Shown here: positions 1 to 12,300 of the stretch, piece by piece
Layout: the number at the start of each line of letters is the position of its first letter
Numbering within the stretch: position 1 is the stretch's first letter
Origin: Punica granatum
Taxonomy: Eukaryota; Streptophyta; Magnoliopsida; Myrtales; Lythraceae
Length of the DNA stretch: 64,000 nt
Assembly (NCBI RefSeq): GCF_007655135.1
Contig: NC_045131.1
Location: 15,608,001 to 15,672,000 of the forward strand
Direction: 5' to 3'
Position numbers and translations under genes: made by a program
The notes under the pieces: generated by a model
The model's database searches: none
Told to the model about the DNA's origin: nothing
Seen by the model: only the letters and a program-made list of their open reading frames with translations

Positions 1-390
1 GAGATATAGAGTTGTGTTCTACTACAATAGGATGGACTATATATATATATATATATATACACGCTTAACACAATTTGGAAGACTCTAAAATAAGAAATTA
101 GAATGTAGACTCTTATTATATTATTTCCTAAAACAAGTAATTATTCCAAAATAATATAACACTTTAGACTCTTGACTCGAACTAAAATTGAAAATAATAT
201 ATAACTCTAAACATATTTCTATCTAAATAACATATACTACCTAATTAAGATAATAATGTTCCGAATCTATAGATCAAGACATCTCATTTTCCCTTTCCAC
301 ATCACGAGAATATTTCCTTGATATATCTAACATATGCTTCTTTGGGCTTGGTTTGTTAATATGGATTTGAATTGAAAATCCTCCTCGTCA
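1..390 (-). mobile_element. LTR of a Ty3/gypsy element, element 3' end, cut by the window start
   Basis: This stretch aligns over most of its length with 1709..2068 (shared blocks include the ctacctaattaagataata segment and the tttccacatcacgagaatat segment). On the minus strand it begins with TG at 390. It directly follows a purine run read on the minus strand from 403 to 391 (aagtgggggacaa), which has the look and position of a polypurine tract. Together with the gag remnant at 469..1312 on the same strand this fits the 3' LTR of a gypsy element. Its far end lies beyond the window. Confidence 0.65.
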
Positions 391-468
391 TTGTCCCCCA
401 CTTGTGAAAAGCTCGTCCTCAAGCTTTGATGTGCTTCGAGTATTGTAGTCACTGTGAAGTTGAATCGC

Positions 469-1312
469 TCATATGGATGGATCTTCATTCGCTAAAGCTT
501 TACGTGGGAATGTTAATATTGATGACATCTTTGGGAATTTCTCTTCAAAAGATATTTTCTTCACGATCAACATAGGCAACTCATGTGATTCTGGAGTTAA
601 TTCATTCTTCATCTCGATATCATCTTCCTTTTTAGGACTCTCAACAATCTTAGAAACTTCATGAATTCGCTCCTCCTTGTAGTCCACTTGATGCGGCCTC
701 TTGTCCTCTTTTCTAGAGACTACTTTATTCGGAACATTACTTTTCTTTGGCGTTTCCTCAACTTGCTCTTTGGATGGGAACTCTGGAGCGAGCATTAATT
801 GCGATTCCTTCGGCTCCTCGATGTCAGCCTTGGTTTCGTGCTCAAATTTATTTTGAGGATAAACTTTCGTTTTTGGCATGGGTTACATCTTTTCTTGGAC
901 TGTTGGTTGCACCTCCTTAGCTATTTGTTGGGTCTTTACCTTAGTCAATGCATGATCTTTGGACAAACTTAAGAACTCCATTGTATACTCATGTACAGTT
1001 CTATGCCCTTGTATGTACCTTTGGTCATGGAGAACTAAATATTATTGGTAATCTTGTGATAGAAATTTCACCTTTAGTAATCTCTTCATATGCCTCCACG
1101 TAAAAATTTAATGTTTACCATCTTCAACACAATCTTGTTGCAATTCTTCCCACCAAGCAGAAGCTTTACCTCTCAAGTGATTAACAACTCGATCAAGTTG
1201 GCTTCCATTATCGGGGATGTCATAATAGTCGAAGAACTCGTCTACATCAGAAATCCACTCAAGAAACTCCTCGTCACATGTATTTCCATTAAAAATTGGG
1301 ATTTTTTTCGAA
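469..1312 (-). pseudogene. Ty3/gypsy gag remnant
   Basis: Reading the minus strand from about 1300 gives a recognisable plant gypsy Gag core: a PIFNGN start, then FLEWISDVDEFFDYYDIPD, RVVNHLRGKASAWWEEL and then a stop near 1110. The next block, in a shifted frame, reads TWRHMKRLLK and later VHEYTMEFLSLS, both typical of gypsy Gag. An open frame (879..469) follows, rich in Lys and Glu. Stops and frame changes show the gene is dead. No protease, reverse transcriptase or integrase lies between it and the 3' LTR, so the element has lost pol. Confidence 0.75.
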
Positions 1313-1700
1313 CAATAGTGGTTTAGCTCATATAGATATCCTCTTCTTCCATGAGAATTACTGATCCGATGATATTCTACATTTTCATCATCATCAACGA
1401 AACAGAAATCATAAGGAATGCGTCAAACGAAAGATGACTTACGAGGAAAAACTCACTATGTCGAGCCTTTGTCTTCTTCATTCCAATTGCTGCCTTTCAT
1501 AAGTGCATCAAGCCTCCCGACTCTCCACTCCATGAAAGTAAAACACCCTATGTTCTTCGATAAAAGGATGGTTGTGACTCGCTACATTCGCCATATCAGA
1601 TTTAGACTCGAAGGGAATAAATCAAGTCTAAACCCGATGAATAACACCCAAAAGGACCATGAGAAAAAGAGAAATCTCTCAACTTTATCAAAGAAATATT
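1313..1700. other. Leader region of the deleted gypsy element
   Basis: This lies between the gag remnant and the right-hand LTR, so it would be the untranslated leader of the minus-strand element. I looked for a tRNA primer-binding site next to the LTR and found no convincing one. No gene is seen. Confidence 0.4.
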
Positions 1701-1708
1701 ATTATTCT

Positions 1709-2068
1709 TAAGATATAGAATTCTAGCGTTTGGGTACAAGGAGATGGACTACATATATATAGGCCTAAGACAACTAAGAATATACTAAAATAGGAAATTA
1801 TAATCTAGGCTTTTACTATGTAACTTCCCAAAACAAGACAAGTAATTATTTCTTAATCTATAGCTTGAAAGTAATATCTAATTCGAAATATATTTCTATC
1901 CAAGTAAAATATACTACCTAATTAAGATAATAATATTCATAATCTATGGATCAATACATCTCATCTTCCCTTTCCACATCACGAGAATATTTCATTGATA
2001 TATCCAAAATATGCTTCTTTGGGCTTAGACTTGTTGATATGAATTTGGGCTGAAAATCCTTCTCGTTA
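1709..2068 (-). mobile_element. LTR of the same gypsy element, element 5' end
   Basis: It is a diverged direct repeat of 1..390. The terminal TG expected at its minus-strand start has become TA (2068). Many substitutions and small gaps between the two LTRs suggest an old insertion. The low-coordinate boundary is approximate. Confidence 0.6.
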
Positions 2069-2095
2069 GAAATTGTCTCTCTTGCCCTTGCTCCA

Positions 2096-4315
2096 ATGCC
2101 GTCGTTGCTCCCGCCGCAACTACACACCCAGTGGTTGGCGGTGACTCTTCTAGTGCCAAAGGTAAGACCATCTCAGTCTCTGTTCATGCTATTATGCACA
2201 TTCATCTTTGTCGAGGCGCGTTCTTCTCTATCGGGGAAGAGGGAATGCTTAACCAAGACGACGATTCACATCTTTTTAGCCCCCATAGGTCGTCTACCAG
2301 CACCGGTGATGACGAGATGATAGTGAATCCTGAGCAAATCAAGGCGAGCCTACGGTGGTCGCTACATGCCCGGATGGCTGAGGTAGCTGACTTCTATAAG
2401 ATCCCTCCGACTCAGGTAACACCCACATCATGGCGGATCTGGCTTGCATTTTACATCAACTGTCGTCGGAAAAGATATACTTATTCGCTTGATGCTTTTA
2501 GGCGCCACGACAAGCTTTTTCTTTTGTCTACCAGCGACGAGTCTATGTATTATTTTAAGGCTCGTCCCGGAGTTCGCGGGAAGCCCATTATATCGGGCAA
2601 ACGCTAGAACTCCGATTATAAGAAAAGTTTCTTTTTCATCAAGCGAGGTGGGTTCCCTCAACAGAGGAGGGTGGATGACATGCCCTTCTACTCCTCTACT
2701 GAGATCCAAGATTGGGATGATTGCTTTCCTGCTGGGTTCGAGCCATTGGGCTTAGAGACATGGGTTACACCTAAAAACCTACTCGAGGCCCACCTCATTC
2801 CTATATCTTAAGTTGGTTTTGAATAGGTATGTACTAAATCTCTCATGACTTTACTTTTCAGCTGGCCTTAACTCTTTCGATCTCAGCCACATACTGAGTG
2901 ACTCCGATGAACAGGAGAAAGTCACATCCTGCGATGACGACTAGATTGTTGCCAGCTCTCAGCCTTGGAAGAGGAAGCGCTCTACCAAGTCGAGCTCGAG
3001 GGAAGGATACATGCGAGTAGCTTTTCGCAAGGAAGAGGAGGAAGAAGCTGGGGAGTTGGAATTCACACCCTCTACCAATAAAGAAGAAAAGAGCGAGTCC
3101 GTAATGGTGCCCACTACCATTGACCAAGCAAGAAACAAGGACCCCCTCTCATTGTCAACCTAGAGAATGTGGGCACTAATGCCGAACAACCGCATGATCC
3201 TGCGACTAGGCCAATTCCAACAGCCCTTCTGCTGGCAAGTGGCCAAATCTTTGTCCCTGGCTCGAGTCCTGCACCTTCCTCGAGCTGGCCCCAGGCCATG
3301 ATGTCTACAAGGACTGATACTCGCTTAATCCAGAGGTCGCCACTAAGCTGCTCCGCTTCTCTGTCCTACCTGATGCTGTGCTTGGCAATATCGACAGCGA
3401 GGACCGCGAGGATCTAAGCATATATCTCCTGGTGGAAGCTCTTCGAGTATGTTTCCAACTCACCTCCCCCATTTTCATTGAATTTATCCAATCCACTAAA
3501 TTCTTTTAATATTGCAGCATAAATCGGGTGAGTACCAGCTGATCGAGCAATACTATCATGATGGGCTGGCCAGGAAGGGACTACGAGGAGAGGTTATGGC
3601 TCTCAAGGATGAGGTAGTGGACCTCAAGAAGGAAGTGAGGGATTATGAGGGCGAGACAAGCACCCTCAAGCAACAGCTTAAGATCAATAATGAGCTGTTC
3701 ACGAAGACAAAGGATCGTCTGAACGCGGTCCTACGTGAGAAATAGCCGGTCGACAATGTCCTCTCAAGTGAGCAGATCAAGTCCGAGAAATTAAGCAAGG
3801 ACATGGCGAAGCTGAATAAGGAGCTCGAAGAACAGAAAGCCCTTCTCGAGGATGTTGGCAAAGAGATGGCCCAGCTGGATAAGGCCTTGAAGGAGAAAGA
3901 CGAGGAGCGACTGAAGGCCCTCGAGGAAGCGAGGAAAGATAAGGATGAGGAGGTGAACTTGCTTAAAAGTGAGTTCAATAAGCGACTTCATCGGGAGGGC
4001 ATGAAGACATGTTATCAATGTCTTCAAGCAACGAAGAGTGGACTCCTCGCTAGGGATCCTGAGTATCCATGGCACGACATTGAACTCTTTGATGTCGTTC
4101 CTGACTTGGACAAAAGTCCTTCTGAGGAGTCCATCCTTCCTCGTCTAGCTGAGGCTATTCCTCCTCCAAGTGAATCCCAAGAGGGTGATCCCCTTTCAAG
4201 CTGTTGAAGCAAGCAATGTGGCTGCTGAGGGAGAAGAGAGGATTGAGGTGGCAATTGAGAGTGACCAAGGAAACACAACTGCAGACCCTTCCTCCTCCAC
4301 TTAGGGTAGGATTTT
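2096..4315 (+). pseudogene. Decayed gypsy-type transposon protein with coiled coil (Transposase_28-like)
   Basis: The first block (2131..2607) contains ADFYKIPPTQVTPTSWR, followed by YYFKARPG. After a frame change it continues as KKSFFFIKRGG. That order resembles the plant 'putative gypsy type transposon' gag-like family (Transposase_28). Later parts (3512..4207) are strongly heptad-like and Lys/Glu-rich, a long coiled coil. Probable introns are visible near 2827..2861 and 3449..3514 (gtatgt start, cag end). A stop at 3743 interrupts the coiled coil, and the frame shifts at about 2605, so it is not functional. I assign the family from memory of its pattern only. Confidence 0.55.
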
Positions 4316-4577
4316 TAAATTTCTAGTTATTTACTTTCGCTCCTCATGTATTCCTCTCTCGATCAATGAAAAAACAAATCTAGCACTTGCTTCAATCAAT
4401 AGCACTTGCCATGCACTCAGTTTTCTTTGATTACCAATTTAGCGAGGACACTTATCACTCGCTGATCAATCGAATAAGGGAAACACCCTATCGCAAGTTT
4501 ACTATCCTACAACTGAGCGAGGTGGGTTCCTCGCTTAGTCAACCCACATTGGTTGTTGCTTTTTTCTTTATATTCAA
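4316..4577. other. Flank of the decayed element, no gene seen
   Basis: This is the likely 3' remainder of the preceding element (a short open frame without recognisable features), running up to the Helitron insertion point. I see nothing else in it. Confidence 0.4.
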
Positions 4578-5217
4578 CTAGCTAAAAACCTGCGCGTTGC
4601 GCAGACGATTACTAAGGAATTTAACGATAGAAATCCTCAAATATAAAAAATTATTCGTGTTTGTTAATTAATGTAAATTTTGATCTTAATATATATATAT
4701 ATATTAATGATTGTAGGATTTTCAATTACTAAAGGACCACTCATAATAAAACTAGAATAAAGATTTTATTAAAACAAACAATATCGAAAAAATTAGTTTG
4801 AAAAAGAAATTAGTCAAAAAAATTCATTCTACAAATCAAAATTCAATCAAAGAATAAGAATAAAAAAGAAAAGTCTTGCCGTTACTTAAGCGACGATCAT
4901 AATGAAAATGGAATAGAAATCCTATCAAAACAATCAATATCGAAACAATCGATCTCTCGAATAAAGTTCATTCAACAAATCAAAGATTAATCAAGAAAAA
5001 GAAAAATTTAAAGAAGATTATTAAAACAATCAAAATATCTACGCAATTAGTTTGAAATTTGCATTAGGCAATTCATTCTACGAATCAAAACTCAACCAAG
5101 AAAATGAAAAATTTGGAGAAGAAAGGAAAAAAGAGGTTTAGAATTATATATAGAATATTATTTTCCTTTAACCAATACTCGGCTAGGCAGAGGGCTATAT
5201 TATATATAAAGATATGA
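4578..5217 (-). mobile_element. Small non-autonomous Helitron
   Basis: Read on the minus strand, the element starts TCATATCTTTATATATAATA at 5217, a typical plant Helitron 5' end. It finishes with a hairpin (CTGCGC AAC GCGCAG, 4588..4603 region), an 8-nt spacer and CTAG at 4581..4578, followed by a host T. It encodes no protein. About 640 bp long, it would depend on Rep/helicase supplied elsewhere. The 3' hairpin plus CTAG is strong evidence; the 5' end is a pattern match. Confidence 0.65.
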
Positions 5218-6879
5218 AATTGTCAGAAAACGACAATTATATATATAATATATTTAATCTATCTATTTAATTGAAGCGACAACTATATCTTTTATATTAT
5301 ATATTTTATTACATATTTTATTCCCTTGTATATATTACATTATGCCTTCTGTCATATTTTATTATCTTATATATATTACGTTGTGCTTTATATATAAAAT
5401 TTATATATTTACTATATAATTAATTAATACAATTTCTTCAATAAGAATATAATAATTTCCTTAGTATAAATGATGATGTGGAAATGTGAGAATTCGATTA
5501 TGAACTCCGTTTTATTTTTTGACGATGTGACGGTGTGAAAATTAAATATATAGTTTATATAGATCACGTTGTGCCTTATATATAAAATTTATATATTTAC
5601 TATATAGTTAATTATTAAAATTTCTTTAATAAGAACATAACAATTTTCTTAATATAAATGATGATGTGGCGGTGTAAGAATTCGACTACGAGCTCTGTTT
5701 TATATTTTGATAATGTGACAGCGTGAGAATTCGGCTCAAAACTTTGTTTTCATATATATATATATATATGCATAAAAAGTATAAGTAAATGAACAGTAAA
5801 AAAAAATTCAAGTATATCATATGTGAACATATCTTGATAAATCAGTTTCTGAATAAAACTTATAAAATATTCAAAAAAGTAGAGGAGGTTGCATACTGAG
5901 ATGAAAAAGAAAGAGATCAGAGAGGACATATGACCCACAACCAAAGTATCGTTGGGAAAGAAATAAAAGCATGCACCAAACTCAAATTAAAGTGCATTTA
6001 GTTCATACAAAACATGAATTGAGAGTTTACTTGGTTGGCGCACTTGCTTCTCTCTTTGCCTGCCTCACTTTGTTCAACTCGTGTAGTGTATATATATATA
6101 TATACAAACGGCGCAATATGAACAACAGTATTATAAGCAAACAATATTATATAAACGGTAGTTTGATTGTAGTTAATATTATAAAAATATATTTGCCCAT
6201 AATGCAAATGGCAACTCTCTAAATATTATAAGCCATCATTATTATTGGTTCCTACTCTATATTTTGCTACAATCTATATGAATGATAATTTGATTGCTAC
6301 AATATAAGAATGAAAATTCTACAAATAATATATATTCTATTGCATAATTAATGATAAAAAAATTCTTAATACATAAGTGATGACGTGGCTAAGTGAGAGA
6401 GTTTCGTTTTATATTCGGCTTCTGTTTTGTTTTCATGTATATATAGATTAACATATGAAAAGTTGTATAGAAGACTTTAATATTGATCACGAGCGTAATC
6501 AAAATGACCTAGATATAATGTTCAGATATCGGAGTGCTAATTTAATTACTCATTAAGAAAAAATAAATCGGTGTGATATTTCTTGAGTATCCGCCAGACA
6601 CGATGATAGTAATTTGGAGAGTTTAATATGATTTGACAAAAGAGAATTTCTTTTCTTAGCAAGTTTTTTCTTGAGTGCAGTTAGGAGATTTAAAATCAAG
6701 TGTACATGTTTTGATATATATCAAATATTTTTTTTGTGAATAATTACTTTTAATCCCCAAACAAATCTATATGCTATTGGATTCGATTAGATCACTAAAT
6801 ATCGTATTAAAATTTTCATCTCTAAATATTAATTTAATAGGTTATTTAACGCGTGGCAATGTGCGGGTGTTATGCCTAG
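5218..6879 (+). mobile_element. AT-rich Helitron-like region with internal duplications
   Basis: The right end reads gtgcgggtgttatgcCTAG and is followed by T at 6880, which looks like a Helitron 3' end, although the hairpin is imperfect. Inside, two copies of a ~195-bp block (about 5380..5570 and 5571..5750) contain the shared pieces ttatatatttactatat and aaatgatgatgtgg. A third, partial one lies near 6350..6440. The 5' end is not located. No gene is visible. Confidence 0.4.
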
Positions 6880-6924
6880 TTTTTATCATGTTTGGAATTG
6901 CACCATTGGGCTTTTTGTATCTTC

Positions 6925-8048
6925 TGTTGAGAAAGTAGATTGCAAATTAAATGGGTTTACATATTCAGTAATTACTTTGTGTAATTCACGTATTTAGTAG
7001 ACGGAATTGAAGTTTTAATATATATATATATATATGTACGTATATATCTAAATAGTCAATTGTGTTTGATGAAAGATTATAGGCGGTGTTGCATTGAAAA
7101 GGCACGAGCGGTTATTTGTGCCAATGGTCATTTGACCTATGTATTGCATCAGTTATGGTTAATACTTGATTGAAAGTTAAATTAATTAATTAATTAAAAA
7201 AAGTTTCTTCTTCAGACACGACCCAAACAAAAGACATGTCTTTTTTCCCCAGTAGTGCCCATTGAAAACAAATAAATAGAGGCTCTTATGCCCAAATTCA
7301 ATTGATCAATTAATTAATAACAATTCAAGAATATTGAGTGAGAGAATTAGGGTATTCTACGAGTTTGCTAATCGAAGAACACACAAAATTTTCGTGGTAT
7401 CTTCGAAGAGATTTGCTAAAACCCTTTAGTAACATTGTATGGGGGCGAATAAGTCTTTTCGAAAAGCATTAAACCATGCCTCAAAGCAATTATTCAAATT
7501 GAAGATCGTGTTTGTCATCTTTTCGACTTCAACTTCAAGATCAACATCTTCTTTGACTGTCTCCGAAGTTCACCTTCTCCTAATCCGAATTCGGTTCATC
7601 TTAGTCTCCAAACCATTCTCCCTAGGTATAAATCCTCAACAATCGAAAAGAGTTATTTGAGATGGTAGTGGAGGCTAACGTTGCATTCGAGGTCAGTAAT
7701 GAAACTGTTAAATCATTTTCATTTGCTTATGATGTTAATTTGTGTTCTCTGTGAGATGTGCAGAGTTTGCACAATTTAGTCTAAGTTTGTTAATATATGC
7801 AAATGAACAACTACATTTTATAAGTGAATGACTTTCTAGATAAGTGTGAACTTATATTCAATCGAGAGGAAATATCGTACCTTAGTGGATATCGTTAATT
7901 CAATGTTGTGAGGCATTATTTACAGTGTGTTACATACATAATAGAATACCGTCAAGAATTGTCAAATATCCTCCATATCAGTTATGTAAAGATAGAAAAA
8001 CGATTTTGGAAAATTTCAAAGTGTGAGGGTGTTCAGCCTCATATGGTG
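6925..8048 (+). repeat. Left copy of a 1.1-kb direct repeat (probable copia-type LTR)
   Basis: It begins TGTTGAGAAAGTAGATTGC and matches 14899..16113 almost throughout, ending at a shared catatggtg. It contains an AT microsatellite (7017..7034) and the conserved end segment with aatcctcaacaatcgaaaag. The right copy is preceded by a polypurine tract, so the pair is best read as LTRs. However, the repeat also includes a start-like atggtagtggaggctaac, and I found neither a closing CA nor a clear target duplication. Confidence 0.6.
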
Positions 8049-8530
8049 TTCCCATTCAACGAAGACCAAAGTTGGGATTAAGAGCAATCACGGGTATACT
8101 TAGAGATATGCCCGAGATTTTAAGGCTTATCGAATTTTATCTTAGTGTCAAATACGATAATTGAAATAAGGGAAGTGTGCTCATTGAAAATAAGTTTTTT
8201 GATGATCAACCAATTCAGGGCGCGAGTCTGAAAATTTGATCTACATTAGTCAAACTATTAATGAGTTAACAGATTTGAACGTGAGTCCAATCACTTGATC
8301 AAACTAAAATGTGTCTTTATGAATAAGTGGTTACATATGCAAGGAAAACCCTAAAGGTTAGAGAATGAGAGTAATGATCTAAAGTGATTGAATTAATAAG
8401 TATCTTCATGATGTTGAGGTTAAGAAAGCGGAATAGCGACGAGATTTCATATTATAATAGAGTTTTGGCCACAATCTAAGTTGCCATTTTTGTATGTTGT
8501 GATTATGTTGTTGATCATGTCTCAAGTATA
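8049..8530. other. Internal sequence between the direct repeats
   Basis: This follows the left repeat and precedes a MITE. It is probably decayed internal retroelement sequence. I found no readable Gag or Pol motif. Confidence 0.35.
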
Positions 8531-8956
8531 GGGTAAATTACATTGGTAGTCCAAAAAGTTTTACAAATGTTTCAATATAGTACAAAAAAATTTTTTTGCT
8601 ACTTAATGGTACAAAATGTTTCAAATTGTTTCAGTATAGTACAAACCGTCATCTCGCCATTGACGCCGTCAAGCCAACGCTGATGGTGCAAAATCGATTT
8701 TTGTGGGACATTATATGATAGTGCAAAATGTTTTGAAGTTGTAACTTAATAGTACAAAATGTTTTACGTAAGTTACATAATGATGCAAAATTTACAGTCT
8801 TGTAAAGGATAGCTTGACAGAGTCAATGGCGAGATGACGGTTTGTACTATACTGAAACAACTTTGAAATATTTTGTACTATCAAGTAGCAAAAAAAACTT
8901 TTTGTACCATATTAAAACATTTGTAAAACTTTTTGGACCACCAGTACAATTTACCC
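8531..8956. mobile_element. MITE with long terminal inverted repeats and 6-bp target duplication
   Basis: The left end gggtaaattac is mirrored at the right end by gtacaatttaccc. The inverted arms extend over 100 bp each, sharing pieces such as agtacaaaccgtcatctcgc (left) and gcgagatgacggtttgtact (right). The host hexamer agtata occurs at 8525..8530 and again at 8957..8962. It encodes no protein. Long arms are common in Mutator-like elements, but the short target duplication is atypical for them, so the superfamily is left open. Confidence 0.75.
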
Positions 8957-9339
8957 AGTATATTAGTAAATGTATATCTAGGGTCTAGACATATTAACTT
9001 GAGACATGAGTTTGAAATGTAAAGATGAGTAAAAATTTAGCGATCTCATCGACGAAAGGTTAGTTGAGGAATTTGGTATAGGTACAGTTGCTAAAATAAA
9101 ATCAAAATCGTAAATCGCGTCATTGATAATGGGAACCCTACCTCGTTCTAGCCAAAAGCTCGTTTCGAGGTTTAAGGGGTAATAACAAGTTATCGAATGA
9201 CAAATGTACACTAAGAATAAGGATTTAGTGCCCGAATTTAGGAGGATGAGTTATAACTCTTAATGGATTGGTACTTGATATTAGTTATCGAGTAGTTCAC
9301 CTATATGGACATGAAATGTTGGCGCTTCGAACGAGAGTT
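8957..9339. other. Decayed internal retroelement sequence, no gene seen
   Basis: Unremarkable sequence between the MITE and the GC-richer retroelement block. No coding signature is seen on either strand. Confidence 0.3.
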
Positions 9340-12300
9340 CTTCTCAGGGTTTTCTCTTTCGTATATGTTCATGAAAACATGATGAGCACATGGCCATTGT
9401 ACGGACCCGAATGTGGACTCTCGTTGGGGCCCGCATTGCGCGCTTTTGGATCGCACGGCTTGGGAGTGTCCACCTTCCCGTGGGGACGCGTGACGGACAC
9501 GCGTGAAAGAAGGAGTCGCCACTTATCATTTTACGACTCGAAAGTCGAGGGTGGATAAGTTACCCGGGGTCTAGGGGTATGGAACACCTAGTTGTTGTTA
9601 AGGCATTGATCTATGCGGAACCGGAAAGTCCGAGTTCGGGGGTTCATGTTACGTGCGGGCCTATATCCCGCACGCCCTTTCGGTACTCTGGTTTGCTAGG
9701 CTTGCATGTTTTATTATTTACCACTTGAATTAAGTTGCACTCGGCTCGCACGTTTTGACACCGGAGATTCGGTGAACTAAACGATGTCGGTTGAGAAGCC
9801 GAGAGATAAGTAAACCCGTATGTCGGGGAGTTGGTTCACAATCTTGCATTACAGTTCATCGAACCATGGAGGTTGAATCCCTGCATGAACCAGAACCGAG
9901 AGTTCTTGGATTTACTTGTATCTGGGCAAGCATTAGACCGATTCGATTAATTCGACTCTCGGACCGTTCGCTCACCGACTGGAATTCTTACAGAATAAAT
10001 GTACAAAATAAAATCCTTACAATGCTCTCGAAAACAATAAATACAAATTACAAAAGGGTCGAATTCCAGTCGTTTCGCATTCGGTTATTATTCCACTCTA
10101 ACTCACCGTGAGTTTAGGGAAAAGACCGAAGAACTGAAATTCAATTGACGCTCTCAATGAATAGGGCGTTGGACCCTGTGAGTGTTGATTAGGGCGTTGA
10201 ACCCTGTGCTCGATGATTAGGGCGTTGAACCCTAATATTATTCAGCCTAGGGATCAGGCTCGACCCGCATGGCAAACAGGTGCGGAAAGATAACACGCAG
10301 CAGGTAAATAATAGACAATGTGTTTGTTATTATCGAGTGTACGTGTTTTAACAAGTTGTTAATCCGGGGTATTTTGGCATGCAAATCCTACCCTAGACAA
10401 ACAAGCACGTGCCAATGTTTTAGCATTCGGCTTTGTTTTGAAAACTTGACTAAGAGAGTCAAATCTCGCGTGTGTGGATTGCTTTTACAGTTGTTCTGTA
10501 TTGTGACACTGAATTTCCACTGAATTAGCCAAACTCGCGTTTTGACTCTAGATTTGGAATCTAGAATTCCTCCTAACCATTATCTAGTGTTTGGTTAGGT
10601 CGAGTGAAAGGTTAATCAGCATTTTGCATGTTTTCTGACAGAGATAACTGTTCTAGTTACATGAGTCTATGTTAGGATGACAGAAACTCATCAGTTAGAT
10701 AAGAAAAGGCTATGCAGATGAACCTGCACTTGAGCAGGTAGCCTGTTCTTATCCCGTACTGTAGTGTTTCTGTCATGCTAACCCTAAAGGTGTCGCTGAA
10801 TTGTGAAAAGACGATTTTGCCCTTTATTTGAAAATTGTTTTCAGAAAAGGGGAAACATCGCAGTGCGGGCCACCTCGGCCTGTAACCGGTGTCGACCAAT
10901 TCCCTAGATCGTCCAGGATTGTGCAAGAACCCCGAAAAAGCCAAAGAACCGGTCGATCTGCCCGGAAGTGATCTAGAAAGATCTTCTGTATCCTAACCTG
11001 AGTTACTTGGAATCAGGTAAAAACTCAAGTTGAGACACATAAGCCCTTTTCAGACGTCCATGCTACGTCGGACCGCGCGTTTCGGGTTTTGAAATTGATA
11101 AGTTTGAAAAGGGCACCAACGTCATTTGACAACTCATCGACGCGAGTTATCAGTTAATGGTCATTCGTGTAAACTTTATCAGTGTGAAGTGGGTTTAATC
11201 ATGTGAGCGTCCCGATTAACCTATTTGTGGAATTAATGCTTAAGGGTTGTGCCGAATGCATTAATTGTGAAAACGATTCGCGACTCGACAACCAAGACGA
11301 TTCCATAAGGATCGAGGATAATTTGGTCCAATGACCGAAACTACCCTAGTAACTGAATGGACCCGAATGAGTCATCGATACCCGAATCCATGCATGCATT
11401 GTTTTGAAAAGACATTTTCATGCGATATTGCGACGATAATGTAAATTGCAAATTACACGAAAGCCGAGAACAAACTCAAAATGGGAAGAGGAATCCTCAT
11501 GCAACCCGTACGAGTCTAAGAGTCTCTCGGTTACTTCTCCTTGGAGATAGCCGAGAGGTCCCATGGCCCGAATGGGGTTCCACGAGGTTTCCCCGTCTCG
11601 TTTCGAATCATTTCTCGCATGCTTAAACGACAAACATTATAAATGACACGATTAAACGAAAGTCGGTATTGCCATGATTTGAATAACGCATTCGAACATG
11701 GAAACATGCACAAACAAGTTATTTAAGGAATCGATAAAACAATACCGACTTCATGCACGTGAGAAAATACGATGAAACTCGGGAATCGAACTTGGATCGG
11801 GTCAAGAAGATCGCTCCTTGCCCGAAAGGAGCAAGAGAGCATTCGGTCACCTCCCTTGGAGGGAAACCCGTGAGCTCTTTGCCTTTCCCGGATCGGGATG
11901 TTCTTCTCGACTACGATCCAAGTGTTTCTCGACATGCTAGCATATAAATCAAGGATAAATATGCATGATATAACATGGAAAATGCATAAAGATTAAAACT
12001 TGAAGATAAAACATACATAAAACCCCTTATAACTCCATAAATGCAACGAGAATGTAAAAGTCCTAGCTCCTCTAAGTCGGGAATGGTCATACCTAGTCCC
12101 GATATGCAGGATGGAACCTTCAAGAGTCGGGTTGGACCGTTGATGGGTCGGGTTTTGGGCTGTTTTCCGTTGAACGGATACGAATGGCACCAAACAGACC
12201 CGGCTGGAATACAGGACAGACCCGACTGGCACAAGTCGGGTCGGACGTCGCCACGGAGGCTCCCGATGGAATTTTGAGGCAAGGTCGGCGGCCTTGGATA

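Noticed and set aside
7439..7660. Open frame repeated at 15427..15726
   Set aside because: It falls inside the direct repeats (probable LTRs); the two copies differ by frame-changing indels, so it is not a conserved protein.
9268..9558. Overlapping open frames on both strands near 9.3-9.6 kb
   Set aside because: They lie in the GC-richer, non-coding retroelement block and show no Gag or Pol motif.
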